64,000 bases of DNA from Cupriavidus sp. AU9028 (GCF_019795295.1 NZ_JAIMCG010000003.1:248001-312000), one strand, 5' to 3'. Counted from the stretch's first letter, positions 39,373-48,040 are shown. Notes: generated by a model from the letters alone, not told the origin. Numbers and translations are program-made.

Positions 39373-41331
39373 TCAGCCTTCCCCGCGCCGCTTGGCTTCC
39401 AGCTGCTCCCAGCGCTCCAGCGCCTCGAGCAGCGCCATCTCGATCTCGTCGAAGCGCGTCGCCATCTGCGCCGCCTTCTCCGGCTCGCTGACATACAGCG
39501 AGCCATCTTCCAGCGCCGCGCCGATGGTCTTCTGCTCCGCCTCCAGCGCGGCGATCTGCTCCGGCAGGCCGTCCAGTTCGCGCTGCTCCTTGTAGGAGAG
39601 CTTCACCGTGCGGTTGGCGCCGCGCCCATCGCGCCCTTCGCGCACGTCCTTGCGCGCCTCTTCCGCCGGTTTCTTCTCGGCAGCGCCCCTGTCGGCAACG
39701 CCCTTCTCGGCAGCATTCTTCTGCGCCTGCGCCGAGCGCGCGGAATGCTGCTGCCAGTCCGAATAGCCGCCCACGTACTCGCGCCATTGCGCGTCGCCCT
39801 CCCAGGCGATGGTCGAGGTCACCACGTTGTCGAGGAAGGCGCGGTCGTGCGACACCAGGAATACGGTGCCGTCATAGTCCTGCAGCAGTTCCTCCAGCAG
39901 CTCCAGCGTCTCGATGTCCAGATCGTTGGTCGGCTCGTCGAGCACCAGCACGTTGGCGGGGCGGGCGAACAGCCGCGCCAGCAGCAGCCGGTTGCGCTCG
40001 CCGCCGGACAGCGACTTGACCGGCGAGCGTGCGCGCTCCGGCGCGAACAGGAAGTCGCCCAGATAGCTCATCACGTGCTTGCGTTGCCCGTTGATCTCGA
40101 CCCAGTCGCTGCCGGGGCTGATGGTGTCCGCCAGCGAGCGCTCCAGGTCCAGTTGCCCGCGCATCTGGTCGAAGTACGCCACTTGCAGGTTGCTGCCGTT
40201 GCGCACCGACCCTTCGTCCGGCGACAGCTCGCCCAGGATCAGCCGCAGCAGCGTGGTCTTGCCCGCGCCATTGGGACCGATCACGCCCACCTTGTCGCCG
40301 CGCAGGATGGTCGCGGTGAAATCGCGCACCACGCTGTTGTCGCCAAAGCGCTTCGTCACGTTCGTCAACTCCGCGACGATCTTGCCCGAGCGCTCGCCCT
40401 GGGCGACTTCCAGCCTGACGTTGCCCTGCGCCTCTCGTCGTGCGGCGCGTTCTGCCCGCATCGACACCAGCCGCTGGATGCGCGCCACGCTGCGCGTGCG
40501 GCGGGCCTCCACGCCCTTGCGGATCCACACTTCTTCCTGCGCCAGCAGCTTGTCGAACTTGGCCTGCTCCACCTGCTCGGCCGCCAGCAGTTCCGCCTTG
40601 CGGGTCTGGTAGGCGGCGAAATTGCCGGGAAAGGACAATAGCCGGCCGCGGTCCAGCTCGATGATCCGCGTCGCCACGCGGTCCAGGAACGCGCGGTCGT
40701 GGGTAATCAGCAGCACGCTGCCGCGAAAGCCCAGCAGCAGGTCTTCCAGCCAGCGGATCGCCTCGACGTCGAGATGGTTGGTCGGCTCGTCCAGCAGCAG
40801 GATGTCCGGTTCGGCGACCAGCGCCTGTGCCAGCGCCACGCGCTTGCGCAAGCCACCGGACAGCGCCTCGACCTGGGTGTTGGCGTCCAGCCCGAGCCGC
40901 GCCAGCGTGGTTTCCACGCGCGTGCGCAACTGCCAGGCGCCGGCGGCATCGAGCGCGGACTGCAGGCGATTGAGCTCTGCCAGCGATTCGTCGTCGTGAT
41001 GCTGCGCCAGCCGGTTGGCCGCGTGCTCATAGGCGACCAGCAGCGCGTGCGCCTCGCCCATGCCCTGCGATACCGCATCGAACACCGTCACGCCGGGCGC
41101 GAACTCCGGTTCCTGGGGCACATAGGCCGAGGTCACGCCCTGCTGCCGCGCGATCAGGCCGTCGTCCGGCGCGATCTGGCCGGCGACGATCTTCAGCAGT
41201 GACGACTTGCCGGTGCCGTTGCGGCCGATCAGGCCGACGCGCTCGCCCGCTTCCAGCGAGAAATCGGCGTGATCGAGCAGCGCCACGTGACCGAAGGCAA
41301 GCTGGGCGTCGGTGATGGAGAACAGGGCCAT
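39373..41331 (-). CDS. uup: ABC-F ATPase, Uup-like
   Basis: A soluble tandem ABC ATPase of 652 residues with no membrane domain, acting on ribosomes or DNA-associated processes. The two cassettes carry Walker A GRNGTGKSS (about 36-44) and GPNGAGKTT (about 343-351), signatures EALSGGLRKRVALAQAL and LSGGERNRLLLARLF, Walker B ILLLDEPTNHLD and VLVLDEPTNDLD. A charged linker (about 540-580) and a C-terminal coiled coil (LPEQIAALEAEQKTIG to ALERWEQLEAKRRGEG) are typical of Uup. The start at 41331 gives the family N-terminus. Its leader contains an intrinsic terminator and a second hairpin, suggesting attenuation. Confidence 0.92.
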   Translation of the reverse strand: MALFSITDAQLAFGHVALLDHADFSLEAGERVGLIGRNGTGKSSLLKIVAGQIAPDDGLIARQQGVTSAYVPQEPEFAPGVTVFDAVSQGMGEAHALLVAYEHAANRLAQHHDDESLAELNRLQSALDAAGAWQLRTRVETTLARLGLDANTQVEALSGGLRKRVALAQALVAEPDILLLDEPTNHLDVEAIRWLEDLLLGFRGSVLLITHDRAFLDRVATRIIELDRGRLLSFPGNFAAYQTRKAELLAAEQVEQAKFDKLLAQEEVWIRKGVEARRTRSVARIQRLVSMRAERAARREAQGNVRLEVAQGERSGKIVAELTNVTKRFGDNSVVRDFTATILRGDKVGVIGPNGAGKTTLLRLILGELSPDEGSVRNGSNLQVAYFDQMRGQLDLERSLADTISPGSDWVEINGQRKHVMSYLGDFLFAPERARSPVKSLSGGERNRLLLARLFARPANVLVLDEPTNDLDIETLELLEELLQDYDGTVFLVSHDRAFLDNVVTSTIAWEGDAQWREYVGGYSDWQQHSARSAQAQKNAAEKGVADRGAAEKKPAEEARKDVREGRDGRGANRTVKLSYKEQRELDGLPEQIAALEAEQKTIGAALEDGSLYVSEPEKAAQMATRFDEIEMALLEALERWEQLEAKRRGEG

Positions 41332-41386
41332 GAGGGGGACAAGAGGGAGGAGATGGCGGCGAGCCCGCATTGTAGACCAGCCCCTT

Positions 41387-41409
41387 GCCGACAGATCGTC
41401 CGTGTCGGC
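41387..41409 (-). promoter_or_regulatory. Hairpin in the uup leader
   Basis: GCCGACA (41387-41393) pairs with TGTCGGC (41403-41409). It lies between the upstream terminator hairpin and the uup start codon. Confidence 0.5.
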
Positions 41410-41443
41410 GCCTCTGCCGTGCGGCCTCGCATTCGTGGCCCAC

Positions 41444-41473
41444 AAAAGAAAGGGCCCGCAATGCAGCGGGCCC
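41444..41473 (-). terminator. Intrinsic terminator in the uup leader (possible attenuator)
   Basis: GGGCCCGC (41452-41459) pairs with GCGGGCCC (41466-41473), followed on the minus strand by TTTCTTTT. The next gene to the right is on the other strand, so no upstream gene needs this terminator. It lies 112 nt before the uup start and could therefore be an attenuator or end a small RNA. Confidence 0.7.
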
Positions 41474-41752
41474 AAGAGTCTCTCCTCGGTGCCCTGCTCC
41501 CAAGGCACGGTGCCAGCATAACCGCGTGGCCTCGTGGCGCTCCAGTCGGAGAACTCCGTAAGGGAAAGCCCCGTCGGCCAATCGGTGGAATCACGACGCC
41601 GATGCCATCGGGCGCGTGCCCGTATCAAGACGCCCGCAGCGCCCGCGGGCGCTTTTCCAGCGCCGGACAGTCATGCGAAGATGGCGCCCTCGCCGCATTT
41701 TGGCTGGCCTACGGTTCCCGGTGCGCGCGACATCCCTCAGAGAACGAAGACC

Positions 41753-42934
41753 ATGCCCACCGCCTCGCTCAAATTCTCCGACCTGTCCGTCTCCTCCGTC
41801 GTTGCCGGACTGGTCGCCATGCTGACCGGCTACACCAGCTCGCTGGTGCTGATGATCCAGGCCGGGCAGGCGGCGCATCTGACCGATGCGCAGATTTCGT
41901 CGTGGATATGGGCGTTGTCGATCGGCATGGGCGTGACCACCATCGGCCTGTCGCTGCTCACCCGCGCGCCCATCGTGGTGGCATGGTCCACGCCCGGCGC
42001 GGCGCTGCTGATCGCCAGCCTGCCAGGAGTGCCCTATGCGGAAGCCATCGGCGCCTTCCTGATGGCGGCGCTGCTGATGACGGCCGCCGGACTGACCGGC
42101 TGGTTCGATCGCCTGATGCGCGCGCTGCCGGCGAGCATCGCCGCGGCACTGCTGGCCGGCATCCTGTTTCGCATCAGCGTCGATGTGTTCGTGCAGGCGC
42201 AGACGCAGGCCGCGCTGCTGCTGCCGATGTTCGCCGCCTACCTGATCGGCAAGCGCTACTGGCCGCGCTACGCCGTGCCCGGGGTGCTGGTGCTCGGCGT
42301 CGTGCTGGCAGGCTGGATGGGACAGCTGCATTTCGAGCAATTCGAGCTTGCCCTCGCCGAACCGGTCTGGACCACGCCGGCATTCTCGCTGCAGGCCTTC
42401 GTCAGCATCGCCATCCCCCTCTTCATCGTCGCGCTGGCATCCCAGAATGTCCCCGGGCTGGCGGTACTGCGCGCCGACGGGTATCAGGTGGCGGCCTCGC
42501 CGCTGATCACGGTGACCGGCCTCGCCTCGGCCATCCTCGCGCCCTTCGGCTCGCACGGCATCAACCTCGCCGCCATCACGGCCGCCATCTGCACTGGCGC
42601 CGAAGCCCATCCCGAGCGCGACCGCCGCTACACCGCCGCGGTCGTGTGCGGCCTCGGCTATCTGGTCGCCGGCACGCTGGCCGCCAGCATCGCCGCCCTC
42701 TTTGCCGCCTTCCCGCAGGCGCTGGTCATCGCCGTCGCCGCCTTCGCCCTGCTCGGCTCGATCGCCAGCGGGCTCACCACGGCCATGCACAACCCCGGCG
42801 AGCGGGAGTCGGCGTTGCTGACGTTCATGATTACCGCGTCGGGCATGACGCTGCTCGGGATCGGATCGGCGTTCTGGGGAGTGGTCGGGGGGATGGTGGC
42901 GCTGGTGGTGCTGCGGCCGAGGAAGGGAAGCTGA
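41753..42934 (+). CDS. benE: BenE-family benzoate/H+ symporter-like transporter
   Basis: A 393-residue inner-membrane protein with about 11-12 hydrophobic helices. BenE features are VAGLVAMLTGYTSSLVLMIQA at the start, VVAWSTPGAALL in helix 3, IAIPLFIVALASQNVPGLAVLRADGY in the middle, and FGSHGINLAAITAAICTGAEAHPERDRRY. Aromatic catabolic genes are absent nearby, so benzoate is only the family substrate. A weak purine-rich site (GAACGAAGA) lies before the ATG. Confidence 0.9.
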   Translation: MPTASLKFSDLSVSSVVAGLVAMLTGYTSSLVLMIQAGQAAHLTDAQISSWIWALSIGMGVTTIGLSLLTRAPIVVAWSTPGAALLIASLPGVPYAEAIGAFLMAALLMTAAGLTGWFDRLMRALPASIAAALLAGILFRISVDVFVQAQTQAALLLPMFAAYLIGKRYWPRYAVPGVLVLGVVLAGWMGQLHFEQFELALAEPVWTTPAFSLQAFVSIAIPLFIVALASQNVPGLAVLRADGYQVAASPLITVTGLASAILAPFGSHGINLAAITAAICTGAEAHPERDRRYTAAVVCGLGYLVAGTLAASIAALFAAFPQALVIAVAAFALLGSIASGLTTAMHNPGERESALLTFMITASGMTLLGIGSAFWGVVGGMVALVVLRPRKGS

Positions 42935-43065
42935 CGCGCACCCAAGGCGGACCCGCCTGCTTCACGCGCTACCGCCTGTTTCCAACGCGCGTAACAAAGC
43001 GAATAAGTCTGGCCACCGCTGCCGCTCGACAATAGGGGACCACTTGCGGTCTTGACTCTTGTCAC

Positions 43066-43082
43066 AGTCCCATTTTGGGACT
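43066..43082. promoter_or_regulatory. Probable higBA operator
   Basis: AGTCCCA-TTT-TGGGACT is a perfect 7-3-7 palindrome ending 10 nt before the higB start. TTGACT at 43052-43057 could be the -35 box, which would place the palindrome over the -10 region. Confidence 0.6.
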
Positions 43083-43092
43083 AAGCTCACCC

Positions 43093-43398
43093 ATGCGCAT
43101 CGTCGCCAAGAAAACGCTTCTCACCTTCTGCACGAGACATCCTGACGCCGCCCAACCCTTGATGGCATGGCATCAGGAGGCCGCCAAGGCGAGGTGGACT
43201 GCGCCGCAAGACATCAAGGACCGATATGCCTCCGCGAGTTTCGTTGGCAAGAACCGTGTCGTCTTCAATATTGGCGGAAACAACTACAGGCTGATCGCGG
43301 CGGTCGCTTATCGGGTTGGCGTGGTGTACGTCAAGTTCATCGGCACGCACGGCGAGTACGAGCGTGTCGATGCCACAACTGTGGAAATGGAGTCATGA
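43093..43398 (+). CDS. higB: HigB-type mRNA interferase toxin
   Basis: A 101-residue RelE-superfamily toxin of the HigB branch, expected to cut mRNA on the ribosome. The family core KNRVVFNIGGNNYRLIAAVAYRVGVVYVKFIGTHGEY spans about residues 53-89, with the HGEY end matching HKEYD of E. coli HigB. The stop overlaps the start of higA by 4 nt (ATGA). Base composition is visibly less GC-rich than that of the neighbours, which suggests acquisition. Confidence 0.9.
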   Translation: MRIVAKKTLLTFCTRHPDAAQPLMAWHQEAAKARWTAPQDIKDRYASASFVGKNRVVFNIGGNNYRLIAAVAYRVGVVYVKFIGTHGEYERVDATTVEMES

Positions 43399-43769
43399 TG
43401 GATTTCCATCCCCTGCGATCGGAGTCGGATTACAAGCGGGCATTGGCCACGGTGTCGGCCCTGGTCGACGCCGACCCTGCCCCCGGAACCCCTGATGGGG
43501 ACCGCCTGGAGATCCTGACGATGCTCGTCGAACGGTACGAAGCGGAGCACTTCCCTCTCGATCTTCCGTCGCCGGTGGCAGCGATTCGTTTCCGGATGGA
43601 ACAGGCTGGTTTGTCGCCGAAGGACATGCAGCCCTACCTTGGCAATCTGAATCGTGTCTATGAAGTTCTGAATGGGAAGCGCACGCTGAGCCTGGCGATG
43701 ATCCGGCGCTTGAACCGTGACCTGGAGATTCCGGCGGAAGTTCTGATCGGCGAGGAAGAAAGCGCGTGA
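43395..43769 (+). CDS. higA: HigA-type antitoxin
   Basis: A 124-residue antitoxin. The N-terminal half (SESDYKRALATVSALVD, GDRLEILTMLVERYEAEHFPL) binds the toxin in this family. A C-terminal helix-turn-helix spans about residues 64-118 (MEQAGLSPKDMQPYLGNLNRVYEVLNGKRTLSLAMIRRL) and would bind the palindrome upstream of higB. It is translationally coupled to higB. The toxin-first order is typical for hig loci. Confidence 0.9.
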   Translation: MMDFHPLRSESDYKRALATVSALVDADPAPGTPDGDRLEILTMLVERYEAEHFPLDLPSPVAAIRFRMEQAGLSPKDMQPYLGNLNRVYEVLNGKRTLSLAMIRRLNRDLEIPAEVLIGEEESA

Positions 43770-43817
43770 AGCCGGTCCTCGGCATTGGCTCGAGCGGCCA
43801 GAGGCGCCGAAGCCAAC

Positions 43818-43892
43818 TGGTCCCGCCGACAGGAATCGAACCTGTATCTAGCGCTTAGGAGGCGCTCGTTCTATCCATTGAACTACGGCGAG
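43818..43892 (-). tRNA. tRNA-Arg (anticodon CCT)
   Basis: A 75-nt cloverleaf including the encoded CCA. The acceptor strand CTCGCCG pairs with CGGCGGG (one G-U). The D-arm holds AGTTCAATGG, the anticodon loop reads CTCCTAA, and the T-arm is ACAGG-TTCGAAT-CCTGT. It reads AGG codons, rare in such high-GC genomes. It lies 48 nt after higA on the opposite strand. Confidence 0.96.
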
Positions 43893-43949
43893 GATAGGAA
43901 GGATGCTGCAGAGGGGCCGCGCGGCGGTGGTGCCGCGGGACAGGGGCGG

Positions 43950-43955
43950 AGTATA
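43950..43955 (-). promoter_or_regulatory. -10 box for tRNA-Arg
   Basis: TATACT on the minus strand, 58 nt before the tRNA 5' end. The -35 region is poor. Confidence 0.4.
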
Positions 43956-44024
43956 GCAAAGTCGGTCCGCCGCCACGAGTACGGCATCGACCTGAAAGCG
44001 CGTCTTGCAGAGAAAATCCGCATG

Positions 44025-44048
44025 AAAAAGCCCGCCACATGGGCGGGC
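44025..44048 (-). terminator. Intrinsic terminator of the putative RNA
   Basis: GCCCGCC (44030-44036) pairs with GGCGGGC (44042-44048) over a 5-nt loop, with TTTTT following on the minus strand. Confidence 0.8.
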
Positions 44049-44280
44049 CGGTAGCGGACGGTCCCCGGGCATCCGGGTCGCGCCGTCGGGCCTTCGAATC
44101 GGCTGCCTCGTCGCTGCGCTTCCTCGCTCCGCGTCTCTCGCGGGTCGGACCGGACGTCTCCGGTGATGTGAAGCCGCAATGTGGCAATTCGATCCGTGCT
44201 CAGGCGGCGAGCGGCAACACCGTTGCCGTGGATGACCGATGGGCCGGATTAGTCCGCGTCCCTGCGGGCGGTTGCCAGCT
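44025..44280 (-). ncRNA. Putative non-coding RNA, about 255 nt, unassigned
   Basis: A strong promoter (44287-44314) and a strong intrinsic terminator (44025-44048) on the same strand frame a stretch with no convincing protein. Within it GCGGAC near the 5' side can pair with GTCCGC near the 3' side, and ATCCGG with CCGGAT, which would close a long-range stem. It does not match my memory of 6S RNA, tmRNA, RNase P or SRP RNA. Short frames inside are Arg-rich and lack ribosome sites. Assignment as an RNA gene is inferred from the signals only. Confidence 0.5.
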
Positions 44281-44286
44281 AAGGTC

Positions 44287-44314
44287 AGTATAGGCTGCCA
44301 GGCACGGCTTTCAA
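44287..44314 (-). promoter_or_regulatory. Sigma-70 type promoter of the putative RNA
   Basis: On the minus strand TTGAAA (44309-44314) and TATACT (44287-44292) are 16 nt apart, among the best promoter matches in the window. No minus-strand gene follows before the tRNA. Confidence 0.6.
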
Positions 44315-44420
44315 TGCCTCGCGCGGGGGAGGCCGCCGATGGCAGCCGCGATGGCTCCGGTGCCCTTTTCGTCGCAATTGTTTCGGGTTGTTTCGCACCG
44401 CAGCAAAGCCACGCGGGTTC

Positions 44421-44868
44421 TGTTATGATCCGTTCCGTGAGTTCGCACCTGAGCTGTGCCAATGCCCGACGGACCATCGACGATACGTCGTCCCGATGAC
44501 CCGCCGGACCCGCTGAACGCCTCGCTCGTCTTGCTGCCTCGTGATTCGCCGGCCCCGCTGGCGTTTGCCCGGCAGACCGCATTTCTCACCACGCTGCCTC
44601 GTCTCCGATCCTGTTGAACGGCTCGAACGCCTGCCACGCTCCGGCTTGAATTTACCAAGCCCGCACCGCCGGCACCCGCGCTGTTTGCCTGCCAGGGATG
44701 CGGCAACCGGTATTGCACCGGTTGCGGCCCTGCCTGCCGCCGTACTGTCAGCTGAGTCTGTCGTCCGGCCTCACCGATTGGCGCCGAAGCCTTTTTAAGA
44801 CTTTGCACTGCGCCCGCCCCGATAGCGCACCGACGCGCCCGGGGTGCCATGCACCATACCGAAACGAC
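44421..44868 (+). promoter_or_regulatory. Extended -10 promoter and long leader of the DEAD-box gene
   Basis: TGTTATGAT (44421-44429) is an extended -10 element. It would give a leader of about 430 nt before the helicase gene. Long leaders of this sort occur on DEAD-box helicase mRNAs that are autoregulated or cold-induced. No protein in this stretch is convincing. Confidence 0.4.
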
Positions 44869-46671
44869 ATGACCCAGCACGACATCCGTGCGGAGCAAGC
44901 TATTGCCTCCGCAAACGACGTTATCAACCAGTCGGCCATCAGCCCGCTGGACCGCCTGCAGGCGGTCCTGGAGCCGGTGGAGTCCGACGCCGCCAGCAGC
45001 GCGGACGGCTTTGCCGCGCTCGGCCTGGACGCGGCCATCCTGCGCGCCCTGGCCGAGGCCAACTACACCACGCCGACCCCGGTGCAGGCCCAGGCCATTC
45101 CCGCCTTCCTGGCTGGCCGCGACCTGCTGGTCTCGAGCCAGACCGGTTCGGGCAAGACGGCAGCCTTCATGCTGCCGGCAATCCAGCGCATCTCCGAGAA
45201 GCCGGCCCCGAATCGCCCGCGCGCCGAAGAGCCGATCAAGCGCATCAAGGGCCGCCGTCCGCGCCCGGCCGCGGCACAGCCGTCGCTGCTGGTGCTGACG
45301 CCGACCCGCGAACTGGCCCTGCAGGTTACCGAGGCCGCCGCCAAGTATGGCCGTCATCTGCGCCGCATTGTTTGCGCGAGCATTCTGGGCGGCATGCCCT
45401 ACCCGAAGCAGCTGGCGATGCTGTCCAAGATGCCGGACATCCTGGTCGCCACGCCGGGCCGCCTGCTCGACCATATCGACGCCGGCCGCATCGACCTGTC
45501 GCTGCTGGACATGCTGGTGTTCGATGAAGCGGACCGCATGCTTGACATGGGCTTTGCCGACGACATCGACGCGATCGTCGCCGCTACCCCGGCCAGCCGC
45601 CAGACGCTGATGTTCTCGGCGACGCTGGACGGGCGCATTGCCCAGCTGGCATCGCGCCAGCTGCGCGACCCGCAGCGCATCGAGATCGCGGCCGCCCGTG
45701 CGGACCAGAGCCATATCGAGCAGCGCCTGCACTTTACCGACGACATGTCGCACAAGGAGCGTCTGCTGGACCACCTGCTGCGCGATGCGTCGCTGAAGCA
45801 GGCCATCGTCTTCACGGCCACCAAGCGCGATGCAGACTCGCTGGCCGAGCGTCTGTCGGACACCGGTTTTTCTGCCGGCGCGCTGCACGGCGACATGACG
45901 CAGGGCGCGCGTAACCGCACCCTGACCGCGCTGCGCCGGGGCAACCTGCGCGTGCTGGTGGCGACCGACGTGGCCGCCCGCGGCATCGACGTGCCCGATA
46001 TCACGCACGTGGTCAATTTCGACCTGCCCAAGCAGGCCGAGGACTATGTGCACCGCATCGGCCGGACCGGCCGCGCGGGCCGCTCGGGCGTGGCGATCAA
46101 CCTGGTCAACCACAATGACGCCTTCCAGTGGAAGCGCATCGAGCGGTTCACCAACAACCGCATCAACGCGTCGGTCATCGAGGGCCTGGAACCGCGTCGC
46201 ACGCCCAAGCCGCGCAGCGGTTTCGGCGGCAAGCCCGGCGGCCGCGGCGACTTCCGCGGCGGCAACGGTGGCAATGGCGGCAATGGCGGCTACCGCGGTG
46301 GCGAGCGTCGCTTCTCGGGCGGTGGCGAATCGCGTGGCTTCGGCAATCGCGAGGGGAATCCTGCCGGCGCCAACCGCGACGGTTTCCGCAACGGCAACGC
46401 CGGGCGCGGTTACGAAGGTCAACCGCGCGAGCGGACCTTCGGCGAACGCAGCCACAGCGAACGCAGCCACAGCGAACGCAGCTTCGGTGAGCGCAGCTTC
46501 GGTGACCGCAGCTTCGGCGACCGCAACGCCAGCGGCGAGCGCCGCTTCGGTGAGCGCAGCTTCAACCGCGATGGCGGCCGCCCCTTCGGCGACGGCAACC
46601 GCGGCGGCAATGCCGGGCGCAATGGCGGCTTCGGCGGTCAACGCCCGGCCCGTTCGCGCTTCGATCGCTGA
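44869..46671 (+). CDS. DEAD-box ATP-dependent RNA helicase, RhlE-like
   Basis: A 600-residue RNA helicase. The core spans residues about 45-420: Q-motif region [31 protein letters not shown], motif [13 protein letters not shown], Ia [11 protein letters not shown] motif, motif [15 protein letters not shown], motif [32 protein letters not shown] and [13 protein letters not shown]. The insert [21 protein letters not shown] (about 118-138) is basic. The C-terminal 150 residues are Gly/Arg/Ser-rich and disordered, including tandem [10 protein letters not shown] pentapeptides, probably for RNA binding. The ribosome site is weak. RhlE-type by core pattern. Confidence 0.93.
   Translation: MTQHDIRAEQAIASANDVINQSAISPLDRLQAVLEPVESDAASSADGFAALGLDAAILRALAEANYTTPTPVQAQAIPAFLAGRDLLVSSQTGSGKTAAFMLPAIQRISEKPAPNRPRAEEPIKRIKGRRPRPAAAQPSLLVLTPTRELALQVTEAAAKYGRHLRRIVCASILGGMPYPKQLAMLSKMPDILVATPGRLLDHIDAGRIDLSLLDMLVFDEADRMLDMGFADDIDAIVAATPASRQTLMFSATLDGRIAQLASRQLRDPQRIEIAAARADQSHIEQRLHFTDDMSHKERLLDHLLRDASLKQAIVFTATKRDADSLAERLSDTGFSAGALHGDMTQGARNRTLTALRRGNLRVLVATDVAARGIDVPDITHVVNFDLPKQAEDYVHRIGRTGRAGRSGVAINLVNHNDAFQWKRIERFTNNRINASVIEGLEPRRTPKPRSGFGGKPGGRGDFRGGNGGNGGNGGYRGGERRFSGGGESRGFGNREGNPAGANRDGFRNGNAGRGYEGQPRERTFGERSHSERSHSERSFGERSFGDRSFGDRNASGERRFGERSFNRDGGRPFGDGNRGGNAGRNGGFGGQRPARSRFDR
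46436..46565 (+). repeat. 15-bp coding tandem repeat in the helicase tail
   Basis: Successive 15-nt units encode [30 protein letters not shown], then a spacer (ASGERR) and another FGERS. Unit identity is high at the DNA level, so copy number could vary between strains. Confidence 0.8.
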
Positions 46672-46723
46672 TCGGTAGTCAGGCAGAAGTCGACAGGGCC
46701 GCCAGCGCGGTCCTGCGCCAAGG

Positions 46724-46754
46724 AAAATGGGCGCCCTTCGGGGCGCCCATTTTT
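46724..46754. terminator. Bidirectional intrinsic terminator
   Basis: ATGGGCGCCC (46727-46736) and GGGCGCCCAT (46741-46750) form a perfect stem with a TTCG tetraloop, flanked by AAAA and TTTTT. It serves the helicase gene on the plus strand and egtB on the minus strand. Confidence 0.92.
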
Positions 46755-46783
46755 CGTTGGCGGACGGTATGGAAGTTAACGCG

Positions 46784-48040
46784 TTACAGCGCGCAGGTGC
46801 GAAAGCCCACGAACGGCGCGTCCTCTTCTGGCAGCAGCGCCAGCCGGGCGCGCGCATGGCGCACGCGGGCGGGGCTGGCGAAGCTTGCCCCGCGCACCGC
46901 CTGGCAGATGCCGAATTGGGTCTGCATGACGATATCGGCCGGACCCGCCTCGAACCCCGGATACGGTTCGTACGGCGTGGCGGTCCACTCGCGCACCATG
47001 CCCCAGCGGAAGGCCCGATTCTGCACCGCTGCCCGCTCCCACTCGACCTCGGTCGGCAGCCGCCGTCCGGCCCACGCGCACCACGCCTGTGCTTCGTACA
47101 GCGTGACGTGCCGCACCGCCTCGTCCGGATTGATGGTACGCGGAATGCCGAAGCGCAGCGCCATCCAGGTCCGCTTGTCGCCATGCCGCATCCAGTAGCG
47201 CGGCGCCGACCTCTCCTGCATCATCAGCCATTGGCGGCCGGCATCCGTCCACCATGCCGCGCGCTCGTAGCCACCGTCCTCGACGAATTCGAGAAACTGG
47301 GCGTTGGTGACCGGCGCGGCGTCGATCTCGAAGGCAGGCACGTAGATCTGTTGCGGGGGCACCTCGTCAGGCATCGCCAACCCGTCGGCATCGGTCCAGC
47401 CCTGCCTGAAGCGCCCCCCGGGAAACTGCAGCGTCCCGCCAGCCGGCACGCTGACCGACGGCAACGCGAGCGCGGGATCCTCGGGCGCCATGCCCAGCGA
47501 CTGCACCAGCGCCGCGATGCGGTCGACATACCCGTCCTCGTGCTGCAGCGCGCGGCGGAACGGATACAGCGTGGCGTCACCATCATCGGGCAGCACGGCG
47601 ATACGCCGCAGCACACGGTCCAGCACGTCGGCGGCATAGCGCTTGATGGCGGCGACATCGGGTAGCGCAGCTTCCCAGCGGGCGTCTTCGTCGATGCGCG
47701 CATCGTCGAACCACTCGTCCGCGCCATCGAGGATCGACGGTTCGGCCGGCAACGCCATCAGCACGCCGTCGCGCTCGACTTCATGCACGCCACGCAGGCA
47801 CCACCATTCGGCATGCCATGCGAGATGGCCCAGCGTCCACAGCGGGGGGTCGGCATCGTACTGACGCGGCAGCAGCCAGTCGCGCCGGGTCGCGCCAAAG
47901 CCGGCGAGCCACGCAAGGGTGCGGTTGCGAGAGTCCACCAGAGCCTGTGCCAGCCCTTCGCGCGGCAGCCGGCGTGCGTCTGTCCAGTCGCGCCGGCCGC
48001 CATTGAAGTGCAGGTCGGGCAGCATCGTGAAGCCGCTCAT
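46784..48040 (-). CDS. egtB: Ergothioneine biosynthesis protein EgtB-like (non-haem iron sulfoxide synthase)
   Basis: A 418-residue protein with an N-terminal DinB-like domain and a C-terminal formylglycine-generating-enzyme fold. The iron-binding HxxxHxE is seen as HLAWHAEW (about 73-80), with a further His expected in the HEDGYVDR region (about 168). The FGE domain begins near 240 (IYVPAFEIDAAPVTNAQFLEFVEDGGY) and includes WCAWAGRRLPTEVEWERAA and the terminal FVGFRTC. It oxidatively joins a thiol to trimethylhistidine. AAGGA precedes the ATG. EgtD is encoded upstream on the same strand, which favours ergothioneine over the related selenoneine synthase SenA. Confidence 0.88.
   Translation of the reverse strand: MSGFTMLPDLHFNGGRRDWTDARRLPREGLAQALVDSRNRTLAWLAGFGATRRDWLLPRQYDADPPLWTLGHLAWHAEWWCLRGVHEVERDGVLMALPAEPSILDGADEWFDDARIDEDARWEAALPDVAAIKRYAADVLDRVLRRIAVLPDDGDATLYPFRRALQHEDGYVDRIAALVQSLGMAPEDPALALPSVSVPAGGTLQFPGGRFRQGWTDADGLAMPDEVPPQQIYVPAFEIDAAPVTNAQFLEFVEDGGYERAAWWTDAGRQWLMMQERSAPRYWMRHGDKRTWMALRFGIPRTINPDEAVRHVTLYEAQAWCAWAGRRLPTEVEWERAAVQNRAFRWGMVREWTATPYEPYPGFEAGPADIVMQTQFGICQAVRGASFASPARVRHARARLALLPEEDAPFVGFRTCAL

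Noticed and set aside
41753-42934. Start of a benzoate degradation cluster
   Set aside because: Only the BenE-like transporter is present; the flanks are an ABC-F gene and a toxin-antitoxin pair.
44025-44280. 6S RNA, tmRNA or RNase P RNA
   Set aside because: The transcript lacks the closing stem and central bubble sequence of 6S RNA, the tRNA-like end of tmRNA, and the conserved P4 sequence of RNase P RNA, as far as I can judge by eye.
43848-44582. Minus-strand frame of 244 codons across the tRNA and the putative RNA
   Set aside because: It would run through tRNA-Arg and two terminator/promoter signals, and the product is Arg/Pro/Ala-rich with no domain.
44311-47184. Minus-strand frame of 957 codons, Ala/Val/Glu repetitive in the middle
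   Set aside because: The repetitive look comes from reading the Gly/Arg-rich helicase tail backwards; the helicase motifs on the plus strand are decisive.
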